A stretch of 64,000 nucleotides of DNA from Alteromonas gracilis (lineage in GTDB: Bacteria; Pseudomonadota; Gammaproteobacteria; Enterobacterales; Alteromonadaceae). The notes below the pieces were generated by a model. It had not been told where the DNA came from and did no database searches. It saw nothing but the letters and a program-made list of their open reading frames with translations. This document shows, one piece after another, positions 10,054 through 19,932 of this stretch. The stretch lies in NCBI RefSeq assembly GCF_002993325.1, contig NZ_PVNO01000031.1, forward strand, positions 1 through 64,000, read 5' to 3'. Each line of letters starts with the position of its first letter. Position 1 is the stretch's first letter. A program made the position numbers and the translations under genes.

Positions 10054-11004
10054 GTGACAGCGCCATTGAAAGTCATTTTTGCCGGTACTCCGGATTTTGC
10101 AGCTAAACATTTATCGGCACTACTTGATAGTGAGCACGAGGTTGTTGCGGTTTACACACAGCCAGACAGACCTGCCGGACGTGGTAAAAAGCTAACAGCC
10201 AGCCCTGTTAAAGTACTTGCAGAAGAAAGTAACATTCCTGTTTATCAACCCCACTCTTTAAAAGTCGAAGATGCACAGCAAGAACTTGCTGCCCTTAACG
10301 CCGACTTAATGGTTGTTGTTGCCTATGGTCTGTTACTCCCAACGGCGGTGCTTAATGCGCCCAGACTCGGGTGTATCAACGTACACGGTTCAATTTTGCC
10401 TAAGTGGCGAGGTGCAGCGCCGATTCAACGTGCTATCTGGGCGGGAGATGCTGAAACCGGTGTAACTATAATGCAGATGGACGAAGGCTTGGACACAGGT
10501 GACATGCTACACATAGCAACGTTGCCCATTGCCGCTAACGATACTAGCGCGACCATGTACGACAAACTTGCCGAACTTGGACCTAAAGCCTTAGTAGATG
10601 TAGTCAATGACTTCGAAAGTTATTCTCCTATGAAGCAAGATGATACGCAGGCAACCTACGCCAAGAAGCTGTCTAAAGAAGAAGCCTTAATTGATTGGTC
10701 TGACGACGCCGAACAGATTGAACGCAATATTCGAGCGTTTAATCCATGGCCCGTAGCTTGGATGCAGGTTGAAGACCAAAATGTAAAAGTGTGGGCTGCC
10801 AATGTGGTTACCCTCCCTAATAAAACTCCTCCCGGAACTATCGTTAGCGCGAATAAAGAAGGCATTACTGTTGCTACTGGACGCGACGCGCTTTGTATTA
10901 CATCGCTTCAGATCCCTGGTAAGAAAGCGCTCCCTGCCTCTGACGTAATCAATGCTCGCAAAGCTTGGTTTGAAGTAGGTCGTTGTCTGACACAAACGGA
11001 TTAA
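10054..11004 (+). CDS. fmt: Methionyl-tRNA formyltransferase
   Basis: Fmt formylates Met-tRNAfMet with 10-formyl-THF, the partner reaction to Def. The catalytic region [20 protein letters not shown] carries the Asn, His and the SLLP-type loop; [12 protein letters not shown] is at the N-terminus, and the C-terminal oligonucleotide-binding domain starts near residue 205. At 316 residues it fits the family (E. coli 315). The start is GTG at 10054, preceded by AAGGATTAAC; the same GGATTAAAC-GTG arrangement precedes rsmB. Confidence 0.97.
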   Translation: MTAPLKVIFAGTPDFAAKHLSALLDSEHEVVAVYTQPDRPAGRGKKLTASPVKVLAEESNIPVYQPHSLKVEDAQQELAALNADLMVVVAYGLLLPTAVLNAPRLGCINVHGSILPKWRGAAPIQRAIWAGDAETGVTIMQMDEGLDTGDMLHIATLPIAANDTSATMYDKLAELGPKALVDVVNDFESYSPMKQDDTQATYAKKLSKEEALIDWSDDAEQIERNIRAFNPWPVAWMQVEDQNVKVWAANVVTLPNKTPPGTIVSANKEGITVATGRDALCITSLQIPGKKALPASDVINARKAWFEVGRCLTQTD

Positions 11005-11006
11005 AC

Positions 11007-12326
11007 GTGAAACCACTACCTCTACCGAAACAAAAAAACTTACGTGCCGATTGTGCGTGGGTTATCTATCAAATCTTAGAGCAAGGTAAATCATCTCGAG
11101 AGTGTTTAGAGCGCGTTCAACGCAGGCACAATGCAAGAGATAATGCATGGTTGCAGGAGATGTCGCTTGGAGTAATGCGTCGTCTTCCGCTGCTGCAGCA
11201 TTGGCTCAGAACCCTGCTTGATAGACCGTTAAAAGGCAACAAAAAAGTCGTAGAGCATTTGATTCTTCTTGGCCTCTATCAGCTTAATTTTTCTCGCGTA
11301 AGTAAGCATGCGGCGGTAGGTGAAACGGTAGCCGCAGCGTCGCATTTAAATGCCGCCGGGCTTAAAGGCTTAGTGAACGCAGTGCTACGTAATTTTCAGC
11401 GTGAAGAGCTTGCTAGCAAACCAGTTGATGATGCCATCATTAACAGTGGCCTACCCAAATGGCTGTATAAGGCCATAGAAGAGGCCTACGATGCTGATGC
11501 AGATCACGTGCGAAATGAAACAAACGCAATGGCCCCTATTTGGCTTCGCGTTAATACGCTTCAAACATCCTTAACAGCTTTCACTGAAGCACTTGATGGC
11601 GCCGGGGTTCAATACACGCTAAGCGATCAGCATTCAGATGCGATCATACTCACTAACAGAGAAGATATCACCGCCCTGCCAGGCTTTGAAAAAGGCCACT
11701 TTGCAGTACAAGATGGTGCAGCTCAGTTAGCGGCACATTATTTAAAGCCGCAGGCAAATGAACGAATTTTAGATTGTTGCGCTGCGCCCGGCGGGAAAAC
11801 AGGTCATATTGTAGAGCGCGCACCAAACACCGAATATGTATTGGCTTTGGATGCGGATGCCAGCCGTCTTAAACGCGTCGAAGAAAACATGACTCGGCTT
11901 AAGCATCAGGTTGATATTAAACAAGGGGACGCTGCTGCCCCTGATTCATGGTGGGACGGTAAGCTGTTCGATAGGATTTTGCTGGACGCCCCATGTTCTG
12001 CCACAGGTGTTATTCGTCGACATCCGGATATTCGCTGGTTACGTAAAGCCAATGATATAGATAATCTCGCGCAGCTGCAGCGCCGTATTTTGGATACTCT
12101 TTGGGGGCTACTAAAGCCCGGCGGTACCCTGCTTTATGCTACGTGCTCCATTTTGCCAAAAGAAAACGCAACGCAAATAGCGCAGTTTTTATCAGATACT
12201 CCCGATGCAATGTTGTCGCCGATAACGAAAACTGAAACACCTGAAAAACCTGGTCGCCAAATTAAACCAGGTGAACAACAAATGGATGGTTTCTATTATG
12301 CGAGACTGGTAAAGTCGGCAGAATGA
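11007..12326 (+). CDS. rsmB: 16S rRNA (cytosine-967-C5)-methyltransferase
   Basis: RsmB (Sun) makes m5C967 in 16S rRNA. An N-terminal NusB-like RNA-binding domain (about residues 10-140) is followed by the Rossmann methyltransferase with the SAM loop CCAAPGGKTGH, DAPCSATGVIRRHPD (motif IV, with one conserved Cys) and YATCS (motif VI, the other Cys). A TTG 24 bp upstream lies inside fmt and has no ribosome site; GTG at 11007, with GGATTAAAC before it and 2 bp after the fmt stop, gives 439 residues and is preferred. Confidence 0.94.
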   Translation: MKPLPLPKQKNLRADCAWVIYQILEQGKSSRECLERVQRRHNARDNAWLQEMSLGVMRRLPLLQHWLRTLLDRPLKGNKKVVEHLILLGLYQLNFSRVSKHAAVGETVAAASHLNAAGLKGLVNAVLRNFQREELASKPVDDAIINSGLPKWLYKAIEEAYDADADHVRNETNAMAPIWLRVNTLQTSLTAFTEALDGAGVQYTLSDQHSDAIILTNREDITALPGFEKGHFAVQDGAAQLAAHYLKPQANERILDCCAAPGGKTGHIVERAPNTEYVLALDADASRLKRVEENMTRLKHQVDIKQGDAAAPDSWWDGKLFDRILLDAPCSATGVIRRHPDIRWLRKANDIDNLAQLQRRILDTLWGLLKPGGTLLYATCSILPKENATQIAQFLSDTPDAMLSPITKTETPEKPGRQIKPGEQQMDGFYYARLVKSAE

Positions 12327-12392
12327 GAGCTCAATAGTTGTGCAATATCATTAACGTAAGACCGGCACGAATACGAAGGCAAAATAATAACA

Positions 12393-13772
12393 ATGAAAAT
12401 CATCATTTTGGGGGCAGGACAAGTAGGTGGCACGCTTGCTGAAAACCTGGTCGGTGAGAATAACGAAATTACCGTTATCGATTCTGACCCTACCATACTG
12501 CGTGGACTTCAAGACCGACTTGATCTGCAAGTAGTGACTGGTGTGGGGTCACACCCTGATGTACTGCGTAAAGCCGGCGCAGAAGACGCCGATATGCTGA
12601 TAGCAGTGACCAACAGTGATGAGAGTAACATGTTGGCCTGCCAGGTAGCTTACAGCTTGTTCAAAACCCCTACCAAAATTGCCCGTGTACGTTCTGAGCA
12701 ATACATCATCTATCAAGAGCAGCTTTATAAGCAGCAAGATATTCCCGTTGATCATATTATTGCGCCAGAACAACTGGTCACTAAAGCCATCAAACGTCTT
12801 ATTGACTACCCAGGTGCACTTCAAGTAGTTGAGTTTGCTGATGGTAAGGCGAGCTTGGTTGCAGTAAAAGCCTACTATGGTGGTTTGTTAGTCGGACACG
12901 CTCTATCTGCACTTAAAGACCATATGCCTAACGTAGAAACTCGCGTTGCTGCCATATATAGGCGGGGCCGTCCTATTCGTCCATTAGGAACCACCGTGAT
13001 AGAGGCTGACGACGAAGTTTTCTTTATTGCAGCGACTAAACATATTCGTGCAGTGATGAGCGAGCTTCAAAAGCTTGAGTCTAGCTATAAGCGAATTATG
13101 ATTGCAGGCGGTGGATTGATTGGTGCAGGTTTAGCCAAAAAGCTAGAGCATAACCACAATGTAAAGCTGATTGAATATAGCCCAGAGCGGGCGAAGTACC
13201 TTTCCGCCAATTTAGATAAAACCATCGTTTTCAGTGGCGATGCCTCTGACCCAGAGCTGCTTAGTGAAGAAAACATTGAACAGGTAGACGCTTTCATCGC
13301 CGTTACTAACGATGATGAGGCGAATATAATGTCAGCGATGCTAGCAAAACGCATGGGGGCACAAAAAGCCATGGTGCTTATTCAGCGAAGCGCCTATGTA
13401 GACTTGGTTCAAGGAGGCGAAATAGATATTGCCTTTTCACCTCAGCAAGCCACCATTTCCGCCCTATTAACCCACGTGCGTCGCGGTGACATTGTTAACG
13501 TTTACTCGTTAAGACGCGGCGCCGCTGAGGCCATTGAAGCTATTGCACATGGTGATGAAAATACCTCTAAGGTCGTTGGCAAACAAATCGGTGATATTAA
13601 GTTACCACCAGGCACCACCATTGGTGCTATTGTTCGCGACGATCAGGTAATAATCGCGCACAGTGACACAAAAATAGAAGCTAACGACCACATTATCTTG
13701 TTCTTAGTTGATAAGAAATACATTGGTGATGTGGAAAAGCTGTTCCAGCCAAGCGCTTTTTTCTTTGGCTAG
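12393..13772 (+). CDS. trkA: Trk potassium uptake system peripheral subunit
   Basis: TrkA is the cytoplasmic NAD(H)-binding regulator that gates the TrkH/TrkG K+ channel. The 459-residue protein is a tandem duplication of RCK-N and RCK-C domains: the first dinucleotide loop is [15 protein letters not shown] at the N-terminus and the second is [16 protein letters not shown] near residue 235. E. coli TrkA has 458 residues. It follows rsmB after 66 bp, as in E. coli. Its partner gene trkH lies next door but convergent, so the two subunits are not cotranscribed. Confidence 0.97.
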   Translation: MKIIILGAGQVGGTLAENLVGENNEITVIDSDPTILRGLQDRLDLQVVTGVGSHPDVLRKAGAEDADMLIAVTNSDESNMLACQVAYSLFKTPTKIARVRSEQYIIYQEQLYKQQDIPVDHIIAPEQLVTKAIKRLIDYPGALQVVEFADGKASLVAVKAYYGGLLVGHALSALKDHMPNVETRVAAIYRRGRPIRPLGTTVIEADDEVFFIAATKHIRAVMSELQKLESSYKRIMIAGGGLIGAGLAKKLEHNHNVKLIEYSPERAKYLSANLDKTIVFSGDASDPELLSEENIEQVDAFIAVTNDDEANIMSAMLAKRMGAQKAMVLIQRSAYVDLVQGGEIDIAFSPQQATISALLTHVRRGDIVNVYSLRRGAAEAIEAIAHGDENTSKVVGKQIGDIKLPPGTTIGAIVRDDQVIIAHSDTKIEANDHIILFLVDKKYIGDVEKLFQPSAFFFG

Positions 13773-13873
13773 AGCAGTACATTAGGAAGTGAATTTAACA
13801 CGCGAATCAATGCTAATAACAGTGTTATTAGAGGCGGTAAAATAGAGGTGAAACAAATTTTACAGCACGCACC

Positions 13874-13902
13874 AAAGGGCGCTACTCATCGCCCTTTCTC
13901 TT
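13874..13902 (+). terminator. Hairpin between trkA and trkH
   Basis: A perfect 8-bp stem AAAGGGCG/CGCCCTTT with an 8-base loop lies in the 157-bp gap between the convergent trkA and trkH genes. The plus-strand downstream sequence CTCTTAATTT is moderately T-rich, so termination of trkA is likely; on the minus strand no T tract follows. Confidence 0.55.
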
Positions 13903-13929
13903 AATTTGAATGCGCTATGGACTGTAAAA

Positions 13930-15381
13930 TTAACTACGCCAGAACGTAGGTGAAAACAGCACCAGAAGCGAGAACACTTCCAATCGTCCAAATACCATAG
14001 CTGTTACCAGGATCCATTTTCCAGCATCGCTAACATCAGCATAATTCGCTGCTACACTGCCAAGTCCTGGGCCTAAGTTATTCAACATTGCAGCTGTTGC
14101 GGTAAATGCGCTTAGATTGTCGAGACCAGTGGCAATCAAACCAATCATGATTATCACAAAGACCACAGCATAAGCTGAGAAAAACCCCCACACAGCCTCC
14201 ACGACTCTATCAGGCATTGCACGGTCACCGAGCTTTACGCTGTAAACGGCTTTAGGATGAATAAGCCTATCAACTTCTCGCTTGCCCTGTAAGAACAATA
14301 AGCACACCCGTACGACTTTTAAACCGCCACCCGTTGAGCTTGCGCACCCACCAATAAAGCTAGAAAAAATAAGCATGATGGGTAGAAACGTTGGCCACAC
14401 AGAGAAATCTGTTGTTGCAAAACCTGCCGTGGTGCTGATTGACACCGCTTGAATCATTGCTTGGTCGAGAGCTTGCTCCGCTGAACTATAGTAGCCTGAA
14501 AGCGTAAGCACTAAAAAGCAAATGCCGATAAGCGACGCTTGGATAATAAAGAACGCTTTAAATTCAGGATCTTTAAAGTAGCCTTTTACTGACCGTGAGC
14601 TTACCGCAGCATAATGAAGCGAGAAGTTAAGCGCTGCGATAAGTAAAAAGACCGTACAGACTACATTTACTACAGGGCTGTTAAAATAACCCAAGCTGGC
14701 GTCATGATTTGAAAAACCACCAATAGCGACAGTGGAAAAGGCGTGGCAAATAGAGTCAAAAACACTCATCCCTGCTAGCCAATATGCACCAGCACATGCA
14801 ATAGTGATTGAAAGATAAATGTACCACAAATGCTTTGCTGTATCGGCTATGCGTGGTGTCATCTTATTGTCTTTTACAGGGCCCGGCGTTTCAGCTCGGT
14901 AGAGCTGCATGCCCCCCACACCTAAGATAGGTAGAATTGCTACGGCAAGTACAATGATACCCATACCACCTAGCCATTGTAGCTGCTGGCGATAAAATTG
15001 TACTGAGTGCGGCAGAAAGTCTATTCCCTCTATAACCGTTGCGCCAGTGGTTGTTAAGCCTGAGAAAGACTCAAAGAAAGCATCGGTTATTGTCATACTT
15101 GGTTGTTCTAGCAAAATTAGAGGAATTGCCCCCACACTTGCTAGTACTGTCCAGAAAAGCGCAACGATAAGGAAACCTTCACGGGCCCTTAAATCATTTT
15201 TTTGCTGACGATTGGGATACCACAGCGCCATACCGCCAATAACGCACAATATAAATGCGAGGGTGAAAGGAAGGCCGCTGCCATCTTGATAAACTAACGA
15301 CACGATAGCAGGTGGGATCATGGTTACGCTAAAGAGCGCAATCAGTAATCCAAGTATTCGTATAATGGCACGGTAGTGCAT
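13930..15381 (-). CDS. trkH: Trk potassium transporter membrane subunit
   Basis: TrkH is the membrane channel of the Trk K+ uptake system. The 483-residue protein has the many hydrophobic segments of the family and repeated pore-loop (P-loop) signatures, for example FSGLTTTGATVIEGI near residue 110, SHAFSTVAIGGFSNHDAS, SISTTAGFATTDFS and a last one near NNLGPGLGSV, each with a selectivity-filter Gly. E. coli TrkH has 483 residues. It starts with ATG at 15381 and has its own promoter region of 296 bp shared with nothing divergent. Confidence 0.96.
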   Translation of the reverse strand: MHYRAIIRILGLLIALFSVTMIPPAIVSLVYQDGSGLPFTLAFILCVIGGMALWYPNRQQKNDLRAREGFLIVALFWTVLASVGAIPLILLEQPSMTITDAFFESFSGLTTTGATVIEGIDFLPHSVQFYRQQLQWLGGMGIIVLAVAILPILGVGGMQLYRAETPGPVKDNKMTPRIADTAKHLWYIYLSITIACAGAYWLAGMSVFDSICHAFSTVAIGGFSNHDASLGYFNSPVVNVVCTVFLLIAALNFSLHYAAVSSRSVKGYFKDPEFKAFFIIQASLIGICFLVLTLSGYYSSAEQALDQAMIQAVSISTTAGFATTDFSVWPTFLPIMLIFSSFIGGCASSTGGGLKVVRVCLLFLQGKREVDRLIHPKAVYSVKLGDRAMPDRVVEAVWGFFSAYAVVFVIIMIGLIATGLDNLSAFTATAAMLNNLGPGLGSVAANYADVSDAGKWILVTAMVFGRLEVFSLLVLFSPTFWRS

Positions 15382-15677
15382 TTTTTATTAAGCCTTTGTT
15401 CTTATAATGGCGCAATCGTTTCAGTGTGTCTTTGAACAATGCCAAAGAGCATCTCACTCCAAGGCAAATGATTCTTTACTATACATTTTCTAGCGTGTTA
15501 TGCCGTTTGAGTTGGATGAATGTTTAAAAAAACACTGTTAGAAACATTCATCTCGCTATAGTTTGGGCTTAAGCGATGGTCGCGAGTATAGATTTTTGAT
15601 TATAAGGCGATTATCTATACGGGGAAACCTTTGTCTCCCCTATTCACTTTACTATGTAAATACTGATGGTACAGATA

Positions 15678-16331
15678 TCATTTCATGGCAAGGACGGTAC
15701 TCACCATTTTACTGATACTCGCATGAGCTTCGCTAATGCTATTCGCCATCATATAAGCTGGTGTTGTAACGAGTTTAGCGTCGTTATCTACCACCACTTC
15801 ATCAACGGCACAATCGACGTGACAAGCACCTAACGCATTTAAGCCCTCAGCTGTATCTTTATCGTTACCTATCGTCATCTTTGTTTGATTGCCATATACT
15901 TTTGCGGCAAGCGCTGGTGCAATACATGCGTATGCAGCGGGCTTCTTCGCTCGAGCAAAGGCTTCGCAAACGTTGAGTACGTCTTCATTGTACGCACAGT
16001 TTTTGCCGTCTACGGCAAAAGTACATAGGTTCTTTGCAGCACCAAAGCCGCCGGGTAAAATAAGCACATCGAATGCATTAACATCGCATTCAGCTATCGG
16101 TTTTATATTTCCTCTAGCAATACGCGCTGACTCAACCAAAACATTACGTGTTTCACCTTCAGCAACCTCTCCCGTAAGGTGATTGATTACGTGTAGTTGT
16201 TCCACATCAGGTGCGAAGCATTGATAGGAAGCCCCTTCTTGCTCTATGGCTAAAAGCGTTAATACCGCTTCATGCAACTCAGCTCCGTCGAATACACCAC
16301 TTCCACTTAAAATCACGGCTACTTGCTTCAT
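15678..16331 (-). CDS. elbB: Isoprenoid biosynthesis glyoxalase ElbB
   Basis: A 217-residue DJ-1/PfpI-superfamily protein close to ElbB (YhbL, sigma cross-reacting protein 27A). Visible blocks are VILSGSGVFDGAELHEAVLTL at the N-terminus, DVLILPGGFGAAKNLC, and the nucleophile-elbow region AYACIAPALAAKVYG with its Cys, here next to Ile-Ala-Pro as in ElbB proteins. E. coli ElbB is 217 residues and has weak glyoxalase activity; its physiological job is uncertain. The start at 16331 has AGGAG just upstream. It is a single-gene unit, divergent from polA. Confidence 0.93.
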   Translation of the reverse strand: MKQVAVILSGSGVFDGAELHEAVLTLLAIEQEGASYQCFAPDVEQLHVINHLTGEVAEGETRNVLVESARIARGNIKPIAECDVNAFDVLILPGGFGAAKNLCTFAVDGKNCAYNEDVLNVCEAFARAKKPAAYACIAPALAAKVYGNQTKMTIGNDKDTAEGLNALGACHVDCAVDEVVVDNDAKLVTTPAYMMANSISEAHASISKMVSTVLAMK

Positions 16332-16752
16332 ATTATTCTCCTAGGCGACCTGCCATCTACTTATAAAAAATTTGGCTATTAAACACGCAATTGCTCAAAA
16401 AAAGTTCTTAATAATACGTATATACAATGTTAATGGTTATGCTACATTACTTGGCCAACTTGGTTAAACCAAAAATAAACGTTCACCAAGTTATCCACAT
16501 AAAATGGAATGTTTAGTAGCAGGTATGCTGTTTTCACACCTTTGTCTCATTCCCTTATTTTTCTTGATTTAAAAGGTGATCTTTAATTTGACAAAGATCA
16601 TCTGGATCACTGTGCCTTAAACTTTAGATCACAATGTTATCCACAGGCTAATAACGATCCACTCTCCATCTTAATCTTCCTTCATTATATGGCGATCTAA
16701 TCAAGGCTGTGGCATCCTTGCGCTCATATTGTATATTGGAAAAACGTCATCT
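16332..16752. promoter_or_regulatory. elbB-polA intergenic region with DnaA boxes and GATC cluster
   Basis: This 421-bp non-coding gap holds two exact DnaA boxes, TTATCCACA at 16491-16499 and 16637-16645, and six GATC sites between 16578 and 16697. The 14-base word CTTTAGATCACAAT (16622-16635) recurs exactly in oriC at 44040-44053. In E. coli DnaA is known to stimulate polA expression, so the boxes may be a regulatory site; a minor DnaA-titration or SeqA-binding site is the alternative. A TTGACA at 16588-16593 has no well-placed -10. Confidence 0.65.
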
Positions 16753-19545
16753 ATGCCTGACTCTAAAAAGCCCCCATTTATTCTTGTCGATGGATCGTCA
16801 TATCTTTTTCGCGCCTTTCACGGGCTTCCGCCGCTGACAAACTCAAAAGGTCAAGACACAGGTGCTATTTATGGCGTTGTGAACATGCTTAAAAGCTTGA
16901 TCAAACAATACAACCCTACCCATATGGCGGTAATTTTTGACGCCAAGGGCAAAACGTTTCGCGATGATATTTATAAAGAGTACAAAGCGAATCGCCCTCC
17001 CATGCCGGATGAGCTTAGAAGTCAGATCGAGCCTTTACACACCATCATTAAAGCAATGGGCTTACCTGTCATTGTAGAGTCAGGCGTTGAAGCTGATGAC
17101 GTGATTGGCACGTTAGCAAAACACGCTACTGAAAAGGGTATAGAAACCCTGATCAGTACGGGTGATAAAGATATGGCACAGTTGGTTAACGAACACGTTA
17201 CTCTGATCAATACCATGACGAACCAGATTATGGACGTTGAAGGAGTGAATACTAAGTTTGGTATTCCACCGGAACTCGTGATCGATTTTCTAGCCCTTAA
17301 GGGTGATAAAGTTGATAACATCCCGGGCGTCCCGGGTGTAGGTGATAAAAGCGCCCAAGCTTTGCTAAACGGTATTGGCGGCATTGACGACATCTATAAG
17401 AATTTAGATAAGATTGCCGATCTTTCCTTTCGAGGTAGCAAGTCAATGGCTGCTAAAATGGAAGAGTATGAGGAACAAGCTCGCCTTTCCTATACACTTG
17501 CCACTATCAGTGTTGATCTAGACTTAGAGTATGATGTCGAAACGCTGATGCCTTGCCAGGCAGACAACGAACAGCTTCGCGATCTGTTTGCAGAATATGA
17601 ATTTAAGCGCTGGCATGCCGAAGTGAGTGCACTGGTTGCGGGGGGTGATACATCAAACACCCCAAGTACAGATGCTAACGATAACGACGACAACGAAGAA
17701 GAAAGTGGTTCTTCGCTCTCTGTAGAGATTGATAAGTCAAAATACGAAACCGTACTTGATAAGGATCGCTTTAATGAGTGGGTTGATAAATTAGCGAAAG
17801 CCGAATTAATTGCTTTTGATACCGAAACCACCAGCCTGAACTACATGGATGCAGAGATAGTTGGCGTGTCGTTCTGTATTGAAGAAGGCGAAGCTGCTTA
17901 CGTGCCTGTTGCCCATGATTATCCCGACGCACCAGCCCAATTATCAAGAGAATTTGTACTGGATGCCTTGAAGCCTATTTTGGAATCAGACCAAGTAATA
18001 AAAGTAGGCCAGCACATCAAATATGATAAGAATGTGTTAGCTAACTACGACATTACGTTAAACGGCATAGGCTTCGACACTATGCTTGAAAGCTATGTAC
18101 TGAACAGTACTGCACAGCGCCACGATATGGACTCACTCGCCCTCGCCTACCTTGGCCATAAAACGATTCATTTTGAAGAGATTGCAGGCAAAGGTGCTAA
18201 ACAGCTTACGTTTAACCAAATTAATCTTGATGAAGCTGGGCCTTATGCCGCAGAAGACGCCGATATCACCCTTCGATTACATAATGCAATTTGGAGTAAG
18301 TTGAAGGATATTCCTGAGCTTAAAAATCTACTGATAGATGTTGAGGTTCCCCTTGCCTGTGTTCTTTCTCGAATGGAACAAGAAGGAGTTTTGATTGACA
18401 GTCAGAGACTGCGTCAACAAAGCCAAGACCTTGCTACACGTATTGCTGAACTTGAAAACGAGGTGCATGAAGAAGCCGGTGAACCATTTAACCTAGGTTC
18501 AACCAAACAGCTTCAGCATGTTCTTTTTGAAAAGATGTCGCTACCTGTAATTAAAAAGACACCTAAAGGCGCGCCGTCCACGTCTGAAGATGTACTACAA
18601 GAGCTTGCGCTAGAATACCCACTTCCAAAGAAGATTATGGAATATCGCGGCTTAACAAAACTCAAGAATACCTATACCGATAAGCTACCGAAGATGATAA
18701 ATCATAGAACCGGCCGTGTTCATACATCTTATCACCAGGCAGTAACCGCAACGGGAAGGTTATCTTCAACCGATCCTAATCTACAGAATATTCCGATTAG
18801 AAATGAAGAAGGTCGTCGCGTACGTCAGGCATTTGTTCCTAGAGAGGGTAATAAGTTTGTCGCCGCCGATTATTCACAAATCGAGCTTCGTATTATGGCG
18901 CACCTATCGGGCGATAAAGGGCTTCTAGATGCGTTTGCTAACGGTAAGGATATCCATAAGGCAACGGCTGCTGAAGTATTTGGTGTGCCATTAGAAGACG
19001 TGACAACAGAGCAGCGCCGCAGTGCAAAAGCGATTAACTTTGGTCTTATTTATGGAATGAGCGCGTTTGGTTTATCGAAACAACTCAATATTCCACGTAA
19101 TGAAGCACAAAAATACATGGATCTCTACTTTGAACGCTATCCTGGTGTACTTGAATACATGGATTCAACCCGTGAGACCGCAAAAGAAAAAGGCTATGTA
19201 GAAACTGTATTTGGTCGTAGGCTTTATTTGCCAGATATTAAAGCAAGCAATGGAGCCCGCAGAAAAGGAGCTGAACGCGCCGCAATTAATGCTCCGATGC
19301 AGGGGACAGCAGCAGATATCATTAAGATGGCAATGATCAAGGTAGATGACTGGATAAGAAAAAATGCATCTGACGATGTCACTATGATGATGCAAGTACA
19401 CGATGAACTGGTTTTTGAGATTAAAGAGGACAAAGTAGATGCTTATGTTTCTACTATTACTTCACTAATGGAAAGTGCCGCTACGTTAAATGTGCCACTT
19501 GTTGTAGAAGCAGGCGTGGGCGAAAACTGGGACGAGGCGCACTAA
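16753..19545 (+). CDS. polA: DNA polymerase I
   Basis: Pol I fills gaps and removes Okazaki primers. The three domains are in order: 5' nuclease (about 1-290, [18 protein letters not shown]), proofreading 3'-5' exonuclease (about 340-520) with an intact FDTETTSLN motif, and polymerase (about 530-930) with motif [16 protein letters not shown] and motif [11 protein letters not shown] short acidic linker ([15 protein letters not shown], about residues 308-322) joins the first two domains. A TTG start 24 bp upstream lacks a ribosome site; the ATG at 16753 gives 930 residues against 928 in E. coli. Confidence 0.97.
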   Translation: MPDSKKPPFILVDGSSYLFRAFHGLPPLTNSKGQDTGAIYGVVNMLKSLIKQYNPTHMAVIFDAKGKTFRDDIYKEYKANRPPMPDELRSQIEPLHTIIKAMGLPVIVESGVEADDVIGTLAKHATEKGIETLISTGDKDMAQLVNEHVTLINTMTNQIMDVEGVNTKFGIPPELVIDFLALKGDKVDNIPGVPGVGDKSAQALLNGIGGIDDIYKNLDKIADLSFRGSKSMAAKMEEYEEQARLSYTLATISVDLDLEYDVETLMPCQADNEQLRDLFAEYEFKRWHAEVSALVAGGDTSNTPSTDANDNDDNEEESGSSLSVEIDKSKYETVLDKDRFNEWVDKLAKAELIAFDTETTSLNYMDAEIVGVSFCIEEGEAAYVPVAHDYPDAPAQLSREFVLDALKPILESDQVIKVGQHIKYDKNVLANYDITLNGIGFDTMLESYVLNSTAQRHDMDSLALAYLGHKTIHFEEIAGKGAKQLTFNQINLDEAGPYAAEDADITLRLHNAIWSKLKDIPELKNLLIDVEVPLACVLSRMEQEGVLIDSQRLRQQSQDLATRIAELENEVHEEAGEPFNLGSTKQLQHVLFEKMSLPVIKKTPKGAPSTSEDVLQELALEYPLPKKIMEYRGLTKLKNTYTDKLPKMINHRTGRVHTSYHQAVTATGRLSSTDPNLQNIPIRNEEGRRVRQAFVPREGNKFVAADYSQIELRIMAHLSGDKGLLDAFANGKDIHKATAAEVFGVPLEDVTTEQRRSAKAINFGLIYGMSAFGLSKQLNIPRNEAQKYMDLYFERYPGVLEYMDSTRETAKEKGYVETVFGRRLYLPDIKASNGARRKGAERAAINAPMQGTAADIIKMAMIKVDDWIRKNASDDVTMMMQVHDELVFEIKEDKVDAYVSTITSLMESAATLNVPLVVEAGVGENWDEAH

Positions 19546-19548
19546 TTC

Positions 19549-19563
19549 GGTAATTAGATTACA
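19549..19563. promoter_or_regulatory. HexR-like operator 1 upstream of Spot 42
   Basis: GGTAATTAGATTACA has perfect GTAAT/ATTAC arms with a TAG centre and differs at two positions from the HexR consensus TGTAATTAAATTACA reported for Shewanella and relatives. HexR is a KDPG-responsive RpiR-family regulator of central carbon metabolism. It starts 4 bp past the polA stop, centred about 104 bp before the predicted Spot 42 start. Confidence 0.5.
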
Positions 19564-19601
19564 GTTTTAATAGTGAAATGTAAGAATATGCTTCACTATT
19601 T

Positions 19602-19616
19602 GGTAATTTAATTACA
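19602..19616. promoter_or_regulatory. HexR-like operator 2 upstream of Spot 42
   Basis: GGTAATTTAATTACA fits the GTAAT-WWW-ATTAC HexR core without mismatch. Its centre is 53 bp, about five helical turns, from operator 1 and about 51 bp before the predicted Spot 42 start, just upstream of the -35. That position suits activation better than simple blocking of RNA polymerase. Confidence 0.58.
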
Positions 19617-19624
19617 TAACACCC

Positions 19625-19652
19625 TTGCCTTTTCTGTGCGTTGTTGTAATAT
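19625..19652 (+). promoter_or_regulatory. Spot 42 promoter
   Basis: TTGCCT (19625-19630), a 16-bp spacer and TAATAT (19647-19652) lie 7 bases before the G at 19660 where the conserved Spot 42 5' end begins. No CRP site of usual form is seen, although CRP represses spf in E. coli. Confidence 0.7.
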
Positions 19653-19659
19653 TACGCAT

Positions 19660-19731
19660 GTAGGGTACAGAGGTGAGAAAGCTGTTTTCAAACCTTTGCT
19701 TTAACCCCGACAGTTTTGTCGGGGTTTTTTT
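19660..19731 (+). ncRNA. spf: Spot 42 small RNA (short form)
   Basis: The RNA begins GTAGGGTACAGAGGTGAGA, nearly identical to the 5' end of E. coli Spot 42, and a downstream CAAACCTTTGCTTTA resembles its CAGACCTTTTACTT segment. It ends in a terminator with a CCCCGAC/GTCGGGG stem and seven T. The location between polA and engB (yihA) is exactly that of spf in E. coli. Spot 42 works with Hfq to repress many genes for use of secondary carbon sources. At about 72 nt it is clearly shorter than the 109-nt E. coli RNA; the middle part is missing. Confidence 0.88.
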
Positions 19732-19865
19732 ATGTCTGCAGAAAAGTAATAACCTTTAATTATCAGTGATTTAAAAATTTAAAAATAATTTTTTTTACTT
19801 TTTCTGAACTTCTCTAATTCTGGCTACTCTATATCTACGGTTTTTATGTGTTTTCTCTCAGTTTA

Positions 19866-19895
19866 CGCCTCGCACTTCGCGGGGCGTTCTTTTTT
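19866..19895 (+). terminator. Strong terminator without an assigned gene
   Basis: Stem CGCCTCGC/GCGGGGCG (8 bp with one G-T pair), 5-base loop, then TTCTTTTTT on the plus strand. It lies about 135 bp past the Spot 42 terminator and faces engB, which is on the other strand. It either backs up Spot 42 or ends an unseen short transcript starting between 19740 and 19860; no convincing promoter was found there. Confidence 0.6.
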
Positions 19896-19932
19896 CAAAC
19901 ACACGACTTTGATATCAAGATAGCAAAAGTGA

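Noticed and set aside
15516-15549. GAATGTTT/AAACATTC inverted repeat between trkH and elbB
   Set aside because: No T tract and no match to a known operator; it lies in the trkH promoter region but no function could be supported.
19571-19600. TAGTGAA/TTCACTA inverted repeat upstream of Spot 42, considered as a CRP site
   Set aside because: The arms are 14 bases apart rather than 6 and do not fit TGTGA-N6-TCACA; a weak polA terminator is more likely.
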